Source: Silene conica
Lineage: Eukaryota > Streptophyta > Magnoliopsida > Caryophyllales > Caryophyllaceae
Assembly (NCBI GenBank): GCA_029255685.2
Contig: CM055311.2
Span: forward strand, 21,199,703-21,263,702
Direction of reading: 5' to 3'
Length of the DNA: 64,000 nt
Numbering within the stretch: position 1 is the stretch's first letter; each line of letters starts with the position of its first letter. Shown here one piece after another: positions 57,436 through 64,000 of this stretch. A program made the position numbers and the translations under genes. The notes under the pieces are model-generated. The model saw nothing but the letters and a program-made list of their open reading frames with translations. It did no database searches and was not told where the DNA came from.

Positions 57436-58927
57436 ATCACCCTATCTTTCAAAAAGTTTCGTCCTCGAAACTTGAAAGCAGTTACAAGGACAACGTCTAC
57501 AAATCAAAATCTTTACAGAACTTGTTACACAAACTTAGGTTTCTTTCACAGATTTCGAAAACAACTTTCCAAGGCACAAGTCTTCGTCAATGGACGTTGG
57601 GGTTCTCGTTGTACATTCAAGAGCCCGACATTCCAAGTCTGAGACAAGTCCCAAAATTTTAAACAATTTAAATCCAAAATTTAGATCGATCTGGTGTCGG
57701 TGAGCATAGTTCAGGTTATCAGTAGTCTCCAATAACGAGTTGAAATGACAAATCGACGCTGAGATCCATCACTTTGTAAGACATGAAATCCTTAAGACTA
57801 GGTTTTCTTGCAAAAATTATCACTGAAACCTATCAAAGTTGAAAGATTATCCATTTCCTTTAACCAAAATACTTTCGAAAACAAGCTTTTATTTCAAAAA
57901 TCTACAGAAAGAGCAAAGTTGTGAAACCCAACAAGTTGCAATTGACCGAACGAAAGATAGCTTAGCGAATTACAAGAGCACAAAGGAGAATCGGTGCACG
58001 GGAGAGATTATGATTTAGAACAAATGATTCCACAGGCTCGGGCTTCTCGCAATTCTCACAAGGTTCTCATCTCTCTCTTCCCAAATCGAGCACTCTGATT
58101 ACGGTTTTGGTAGAACTTTTCCTCAAACAACTCAAAACTGCTCTAACCAAAATGGAGCCTTTATCACATCGCCTCTCCTACAACCTTTCATAAGCGGTCC
58201 TGAACCTCTAAACTCGATTCCTATGGGTAGGTTGACATCCTCAAGTTCAGACTCATCACCATAACATGAACATCCGCATTAAGGCTTAACCAAAATTACC
58301 ACTCGTAAATCCTCAAGTAACACTCGAGCGAAATACCTTTATTAAGATGCACTCACGGTGTCATACTATACCAGAATTCCTCAAAATGCGCCAGTTACCA
58401 CTATTCTAGTCCTAATTGTTCCCAAGGTTTGGATATTCAAATTCTAAGATTCCTCAAATGACAACTGTGTCTTACTCCTCAATCTATCATCTAGTAACAG
58501 GGTTTCTATCTCCCATCGAGTACTTCTCCAAGATCAAGCATCACTAACTCACTTTATTCCTGTATTTTGGCATCTACACCATCTGAAGCATTTCCCTCTA
58601 AATTATCCAGAACTCCAAGTATCTTATTTAAATCCTCCAGTGGTACTTCCAAATCTACTAAATACTCACGATTCATTAAAGTTCTCATATCCAAGTTCCA
58701 CTGAAAGGCATGTATAAAACTCTACTCAACATAAGCATCCCATCATCACTTCCACTCTCCCAATTAGTAACATACGGTCACTAGGATCACCAATTCATGT
58801 CCCCCAATAACTCATAGGTTTTCCTTAACAACAATATGTCCCAAAACACGGATTGCGGTTAACCTAAGGGGGATTCCTCTAAGTCCATTAAATCAAGTTA
58901 CTCACACGAGCCATGGAAGGATAAGTT
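57436..58927 (-). other. Non-coding internal region of element H
   Basis: PPT next to the LTR, then sequence without coding frames. Parts around 57570-57650 and 58040-58090 align with 33744-33830 and 35845-35900 in B. Position corresponds to where pol would be. Confidence 0.75.
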
Positions 58928-59980
58928 TCAGAAGTAGGGTCGAATCAAGATGCTATGTAAGGAGTTTCCAAGGTACAATGGAAGAGAATCCAAGAACGGG
59001 AATACACAAGAAGAATAAGGATAAGACCTTGGGGTCTTAGAATAAGATAGAAGGAAAGTCAATGGTGAAGACATACCAGTGACCAACTGAGGGCAAGTCT
59101 CTGCAGCAGCTCGGCTCATCACGTACACAGTACCCTTGGTTTTCGGCTTTCGAACAGCACCATCAGCAGTAGCGGTCCTCCCAACAACAGTCTTCCTCTC
59201 CGGGCACTCGAAGAAGCGATGCCCAGGCTTCTTGCAGGTGTAGCATAAGTAAGGATCACCGTCACAGTTAACACCAGGGTGAAGGGCTTTGCGACACTTG
59301 AAACACTTCAGGGAAGGATCAGGTGCAGGTCGAGGATCCTTGGCTTTGGAGGAACCAACTTTCTTGAACTTCCCATGCTGGACTTCTGGAGAAACAGATG
59401 AAGGGTCGAAGGGTCTCTTCCTAAGAGAGCGAGCCCGAGGGGAACTGGGAGTAGAATAAGCTCTGGCCTCAGCATCTATGGCCTTAATCGAATTCTCAGC
59501 CCAAATAGCATCATCGTACACCTCTACGAAAGAAGTAGAATCTCTGCGAATCATACTCTCGATGCGGGCACCTAACTTCCCTTTGTAGAAGTAGACTCTC
59601 TCGGATTCATCCCTTACGAACCGAGAAGCAAACTGAGCCAACTGATTATACTTGTCCGTGAACTCCTGTACTGTCATGTCTCCTTGCTTGAGATCCATGA
59701 AGTCCTTCAATCTTTGCGAACGAAGCTCCTTAGGGTAGAAGCGGGTCTCAATCTTCTCCTTGAGAGCCTCCCAGTCAAACAGTGGGTCCAGAATGAAAGT
59801 CGGACCAGTCAAAGTCCACCATCTATCGGCCTCCAAAGTCAAAAGGTGAGTGGCTAGACGCACCCTATCCTCTCTGACTATCGAATACATGGCAAAACTC
59901 TTCTCCATCTCACGGAACCACTCGGAAAGAGAACCGGAATCAACCTCACCTCCGTAGGTCCTAACGTGACTCCAGGACAT
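58928..59980 (-). CDS. Gag of element H (two zinc knuckles, no pol)
   Basis: 350 codons from MSWSHVRTYGGEVDSG. Gag core about 18-170 (WFREMEKSFAMYSIV, RWWTLTGPTF, MTVQEFTDKYNQLAQFASRF). Two CX2CX4HX4C knuckles: C226, C229, H234, C239 and C246, C249, H254, C259. Basic linkers follow. The frame reaches LVTG, the residues that precede the protease in related elements, then runs into unrelated sequence at a GTATGT (59076-59071) and ends about 48 codons later. 77 percent or so of the frame is thus genuine gag. In the same frame upstream lies a TGA (59995-59993). Confidence 0.88.
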   Translation of the reverse strand: MSWSHVRTYGGEVDSGSLSEWFREMEKSFAMYSIVREDRVRLATHLLTLEADRWWTLTGPTFILDPLFDWEALKEKIETRFYPKELRSQRLKDFMDLKQGDMTVQEFTDKYNQLAQFASRFVRDESERVYFYKGKLGARIESMIRRDSTSFVEVYDDAIWAENSIKAIDAEARAYSTPSSPRARSLRKRPFDPSSVSPEVQHGKFKKVGSSKAKDPRPAPDPSLKCFKCRKALHPGVNCDGDPYLCYTCKKPGHRFFECPERKTVVGRTATADGAVRKPKTKGTVYVMSRAAAETCPQLVTGMSSPLTFLLSYSKTPRSYPYSSCVFPFLDSLPLYLGNSLHSILIRPYF

Positions 59981-60016
59981 CTGTGAAGCAATTCACGAAA
60001 AGCCACCAGGTCTGTT

Positions 60017-60219
60017 TGTAACACCCCAAGAGTATGAGATGAGATTTGTCCCACATCGGTAGAATGTGAGGATTGTGATATGTTTATAATAGCTTCCACC
60101 CATCACTTAATAACAAGGCCTTGTGCTTTTGGGCTTAAGTGAGGACAAATAAAGGGCCCAAAAGTGCACACCCATCTTATTGGGTTTGTGTTACGACGGT
60201 GGCGGGTCGGGTTGTTACG
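60017..60219 (+). repeat. TRIM LTR 1
   Basis: 203 bp, TGTAACACCCC...TGTTACG; the final A is mutated to G. Confidence 0.93.
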
Positions 60220-60365
60220 TATTGTATCAGAGCGACTCTGCGACCGTGTGGTGAGCCTGTGGTCGGGAGTACCCGGGTCACCCACCTAACGGGGAGGATT
60301 CTGGCCCTGGTTGTGATCAAGTTTGAAGCACAACGAGGACGTTGTGTTTTTTAAGTGGCGGAGTT

Positions 60366-60568
60366 TGTAACACCCCAAGAGTGTGAGAGGAAAGTTCTCC
60401 CACATCGGTAGAATGTGAGGCTTGTGATATGTTTAAAATAGCTTCCACCCACCACTTAATAACAAGGCCTTGTGCTTTTGGGCTTAAGTGAGGACAAATA
60501 ATGGGCCCAAAGGCTTGCCTCCCATCTTATGGGGGTGTGTTTCGACCGTCGTGGGTCGAGTTGTTACA
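60366..60568 (+). repeat. TRIM LTR 2
   Basis: 203 bp, TGTAACACCCC...TGTTACA. Differs from LTR 1 at a moderate number of scattered positions. Confidence 0.94.
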
Positions 60569-60573
60569 CTGTT

Positions 60574-60690
60574 GGCCTCATTGCCTGGCGGAGGAGGTGG
60601 AGGAGCAGTCTCAGCCTGACGCCTCTGGTTCTCAAGCAACTGATGAAGTTCTTGCATTATCGTATTCTCAGCAGCTGAGGGTCTCACCAT
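60574..60690 (-). pseudogene. Gag N-terminal leader of element H, split by TRIM
   Basis: Minus-strand ATG at 60690-60688 opens MVRPSAAENTIMQELHQLLE, a Pro-rich stretch and GNEAN. After the TRIM the frame resumes at 60011 with RPGGFS and meets TGA at 59995-59993, just before the gag core. It parallels the 46-codon leader of element C. Confidence 0.8.
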
Positions 60691-60840
60691 CCTTCAAAAG
60701 AGAAAACAGTGTTACCTTAACAATTAGCAAGTACAAACAGTCTACCACTTGTCCTTAAGTCTACCCAAATCTCCCATTCATTATTCAAGTTATTGGTCAA
60801 GTTAAGTTTGGGTATTACATGAGTGCGTTGGGAGCGATAA
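60691..60840 (-). other. Leader of element H
   Basis: 150 bp between gag and PBS with no other feature; homologous to the short leaders of B (37020-37166) and C (40632-40783). Confidence 0.7.
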
Positions 60841-60853
60841 CGCTCTGATACCA
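60841..60853 (-). other. Primer binding site of element H
   Basis: Minus-strand TGGTATCAGAGCG next to the 5' LTR. Confidence 0.92.
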
Positions 60854-60855
60854 AC

Positions 60856-63722
60856 TGTAAAACCCCTCGCGAAAGCGGAAATAGAAAACATACAAAGTAC
60901 TAAAAATGCAGCGGAATTAAAACTTTTTAACAAACTAAACATGCGAGGTGCTTTAACAATTTAAACATGCAAAAGATAAAAACATAAATAAGTATATAAG
61001 TACTATACAAAAGCAGCCCGGGATAGCATATCCCTACAGGCACAAAATACTGAAACCATAAAACTAAGGTCTAGCTAACGATTGGGTACAAATCATGACG
61101 ATGAAGGATCATCGCTCGCTAGCCTCAACGTAACCCCCTGCAAACAACCTCATATACCTACACACACACAACATGTGCGCCACAGTCAGTGGGGAGTGAC
61201 TAGAGTTCTCATAGCCACCTACTGTCATACAACACCGAACATATAAACAATCAACATACTCCAACATATATATAACATGTGAAGCATATAAATCTCAACA
61301 TCTCAAACTCCTATCATCATGCAAATACTATGCAAAGGCTCTCAACTAACTTCAGAAACTATTTGGAAGGAGAGCCGGTTTCCCTTCCGGTTGCCCGGCC
61401 AGGGGGTCTTTCAGTCCAAACCATTTACGAAACCAATTAAAGAGTCATTCAATGCCTTGGATGAACAATACTATAAACAATACTCTATACTCATCAATAT
61501 CGACAACTACATCAGACATTGTACCCTATCTAGGCAAGCAGATGAAATTCAGCAAGTATAAAGGTTCAGCGGTCAACTTAAGACATAACCTAGATACTAC
61601 TTCACTTTCACAAACAAGGACTCAGAGGCCAACTTAAGGCATAGACCTTGATAAAAAATATTCAACAAGTATAAAGGTTCAGAGGCGACATCTTAACGCA
61701 TAACCTAGATACCAAACATTCCGCAATATCAAACCATGACCCCAAACCCAGGCATGGAAGGATACAAATACACACTACATGGGAAAACTCATATGACGAC
61801 TCCATTATACAACAACAGCATGTCTACTTAGCCTCAGCAAATACAATCCCCCGGTAGGACGATCGAAACGATATACAGTCCTAGTCTAAATCTGGCCAGA
61901 CTCTCGAGGTATAATCCTTCCTCGATTCGACAAGTATCCCCAAACATAAGATACTCCCAACTCAGAGCGGACTATTTGAAACCTGATTTTCGAGGTATAA
62001 TCCCTCCTCAATCGTACCAAGACATAATACAATCTTGGTGAGACAAAAGTCATTTAACAGCTCATAGTATACATCCACATGCATAAATACACCTCAAAAT
62101 ACAAAGGCATACTAAAACTGTGACCTAATACAAATCGCAGTTCCACAACAACAATTCATACCAAAACTGTGACCTAATCCAAATCACAGTTCTACAAATC
62201 CATTTCAGAAAATTACTCAATTCTTAACCAACATACAAGCGATGAATATTCAAACCAACACTTAATTGACCCCGGGAATTAAGCCGAGGGAGAGTCGGTT
62301 TCCCTTTCTGTTGCCCGACCGGGGAGTCTCTATCCTCACTCTATTCCCGAACCCAATATAGTGTCGTCCGAGCTTCGGGGACTCCAAATATGCATAACGA
62401 AGCATACGGAAAAAGAATCAATGTAATCCGACTTGAAAATCGAATGTTATGACGTAAACTATACAATCAGGGGCTCTCAGCCGGTTGGCCACAGGCGGCC
62501 GGTCAATCGGCTCAGAGTCCTTTACTCTCCAGCAGACAACCTACAAAAACAACATAAAAGGCCTCCCAGTCGGCCGGCCGGTTGCCAGTCAACCGGCTGG
62601 GGACCTCTTCTTTCTTTCTCGCAAACAACACACAAACACAATAATTGGGACTCTCAGTCGGCCGACCGGCTGCTGGTCCACCGGCTGGGGACCCTTTCCC
62701 AAAATTTTCGAAAATCAAAACAATGCAATGAAGGACTCTGAGCCGGCTGGTCGGCCGCCGGTCGGTCGACCGGCTCAGAGTCTCTGATCGCTCATTCGCA
62801 AATTTCGCCATTACCAATCCGTTCAATACTTCACCAATCCGTCTTAAACATGATTTTACGCAACAACACCCCATTTCCCACATGTATATGACATCAATTA
62901 AACATAAGAACATGTATACAAACACCCAATCCAAGAGTAGACAATAAAATCCCAAATTAACCGGTCCTAACATGTATACTCCTAAATTCACTTTCTCATC
63001 CAATTCTTCCTCAAATCTTCACCAAAATTAATTAGTTTATATAACATCATCAGAACATTAAGAACTCAAGACTCAACTAACATTCATCAAACACAACCAA
63101 TATCACATAAAGTGCTAATTTAGACAAAAGGTCGAGTTTCTCATTATCGTCACCTTTACTCCGCGAGTTCACTGGGTTCTTCTTCAATGATCACGAGCTC
63201 TTCCTCCGGGTTACTACAAGCACCACCTAAAAGCACAAAAACACCCATTAGGAGGCTAATTTCGTGATTAGGGCAAAACAGTCCCGAAATGAAGTTTAAT
63301 GAAACTGAAAATGAAAGTGATAGAAAGATCATAAATCTCGCGAGGATTCCGAATATGTAACTTTTACCTCAATACGAGTTCGGGAAGGCCTTGAGATTAT
63401 CTTTTGAAGTTTCTTAAAGAAGGAGAGAAATGGAGAGTTGAGACACTGTGTTTGTGTTTTAGGGTAAAAGAAATGTCGATGGATGAAGGAGGAGGGTTGT
63501 CCTTTTTAGTTAAAGAGTCGGGTTTGCTTACTTAAGTAAAACAGAAATGTGAGACGGGTTGATATTAAATAAATAAGGCATCTCAAGATTAAATGATTTT
63601 TAAGATGAAACTTAACGGAAATCTTAAAAATATAAATTACGATTATTATTAAATTATTATTAAATTCCGGAAATTACTTTATTTTAATAAAATATTCCTT
63701 TACGAAGATACGGGATGTTACA
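60856..63722 (-). repeat. 5' LTR of element H
   Basis: 2867 bp. Same architecture as 54511-57435: brackets at about 61370 and 62288, hairpin array 61510-62200, GC palindromes at about 62468, 62562, 62649 and 62734. It has two, not three, of the AACTGTGA units, accounting for the 58-bp length difference. Confidence 0.94.
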
Positions 63723-63727
63723 GTACT

Positions 63728-64000
63728 TGCGGAGCTGTAAACATGAAAGACGCTATGCACCTTGCCCAAACTCGGAGGCAAATCCAATTTGTAAGCAGCA
63801 GCACCAATCTTCTTCAAAATATCGAACGACCCGATGTACTTAGGACTCAATTTGCGCTTGACACCAAATCTCTTGACGCCTTTCATCGGAGAAATTCGAA
63901 GGAACACTCTGTCACCAGCCTCAAACTCAAGCGGTCTTCGACGAACGTCTGCATAGGATTTCTGCCGATCCTGTGCGGCCTTCATATTACCTCTGATAAG
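63728..64000 (-). pseudogene. Element G integrase, upstream half (runs off right edge)
   Basis: Minus-strand frame MKAAQDRQKSYADVRRRPLE, FEAGDRVFLRISPMKGVKRF, KLSPKYIGSFDILKKIG, LPPSLGKVHSVFHV: the C-terminal GPF/chromo-adjacent part of a Ty3 integrase. After HVFHV-like residues one base is missing (Tyr-Ser-Ser instead of Ser-Gln-Leu), then element H interrupts. It continues at 54510. Confidence 0.88.

Larger units (their letters stand above)
60017..60568 (+). mobile_element. TRIM retrotransposon inside element H
   Basis: 552 bp, flanked by CTGTT (60012-60016 and 60569-60573). Two 203-bp LTRs (60017-60219 and 60366-60568) enclose a 146-bp internal region with a tRNA-Met-type PBS (TGTATCAGAGCG, 60224-60235) and a purine-rich stretch (TTAAGTGGCGGAG) before the second LTR. 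No coding capacity. The LTRs contain CCCACATCGG, a motif common in small plant elements. No 5S rRNA-like segment was seen, so it is not recognisably Cassandra. Confidence 0.95.
54511..63722 (-). mobile_element. Element H: gag-only Ty3 element carrying a TRIM
   Basis: 9212 bp, minus strand, flanked by GTACT (54506-54510 and 63723-63727). LTRs 54511-57435 and 60856-63722. The internal region holds gag but no protease, RT or integrase; after gag there is 1.5 kb of non-coding DNA partly shared with B. It depends on other elements for pol. It inserted into the integrase frame of G. Confidence 0.95.

Noticed and set aside
60017..60568. Cassandra-type TRIM with 5S rRNA sequence
   Set aside because: No 5S-like internal promoter segment is recognisable in either LTR.

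Overview
The window is nuclear DNA from a flowering plant with a repeat-rich genome. The evidence is a plant tRNA-Asn(GUU) gene, a GT-AG intron in an otherwise open reading frame, LTR retrotransposons primed by initiator tRNA-Met (TGGTATCAGAGC sites), a chromodomain at the end of a Ty3 integrase, a TRIM element and a probable Helitron end. I cannot name the species. I see no intact single-copy host protein gene. Almost everything outside about 1827-6876 and 18763-19700 is LTR retrotransposon, inserted in layers.

Layout. 1-1826: 3' part of a Copia element (+), ending in an LTR. 1827-2210: palindrome-rich remnant of a Ty3 LTR and PPT. 2211-6784: AT-rich host-like DNA with a tandemly duplicated tRNA-Asn locus (one good gene, one wrecked copy), a likely Helitron 3' end and small tandem repeats. 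6785-6876 and 18763-19326: a broken, probably CACTA-type transposase reading frame, split by solo LTR F (6877-7201 plus 16433-18757), which is itself split by the full-length Ty3 chromovirus E (7202-16427, -). 19701-44232: Ty3 element C (+), whose LTR carries a PPT on its left and a PBS on its right. That LTR is split by non-autonomous element B (21644-39967, -). B in turn is split only 8 bp from its terminus by non-autonomous element A (21652-30781, +). 44233-54510 and 63728-64000: Ty3 element G (-). Its 3' LTR contains a very young Copia element (45199-53557, -) and its integrase gene is split by gag-only Ty3 element H (54511-63722, -). H contains a 552-bp TRIM (60017-60568).

Seven insertions (A, B, E, F, H, the TRIM and the Copia element) have matching 5-bp target-site duplications, so the nesting order can be read directly: C before B before A; F before E; G before H before TRIM; G before Copia. 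A and E share leader and PPT, so A looks like a coding-free partner of E. B, H, C, F and G share LTR architecture, with C and G the ones that carried pol, H keeping only gag and B nothing.

The most unusual structure lies inside the LTRs of the B/C/F/G/H group. Each LTR holds an array of about ten stem-loops spaced 45-60 bp apart. The loops share a consensus but the stems differ from unit to unit while remaining self-complementary. In B, F and H the array is bracketed by two copies of a 40-45 bp GC-rich motif and followed by a second array of larger GC-rich imperfect palindromes. Sister LTRs of one insertion have gained or lost single units. A similar constant-core, variable-arm design appears in the leader of the unrelated Copia element.
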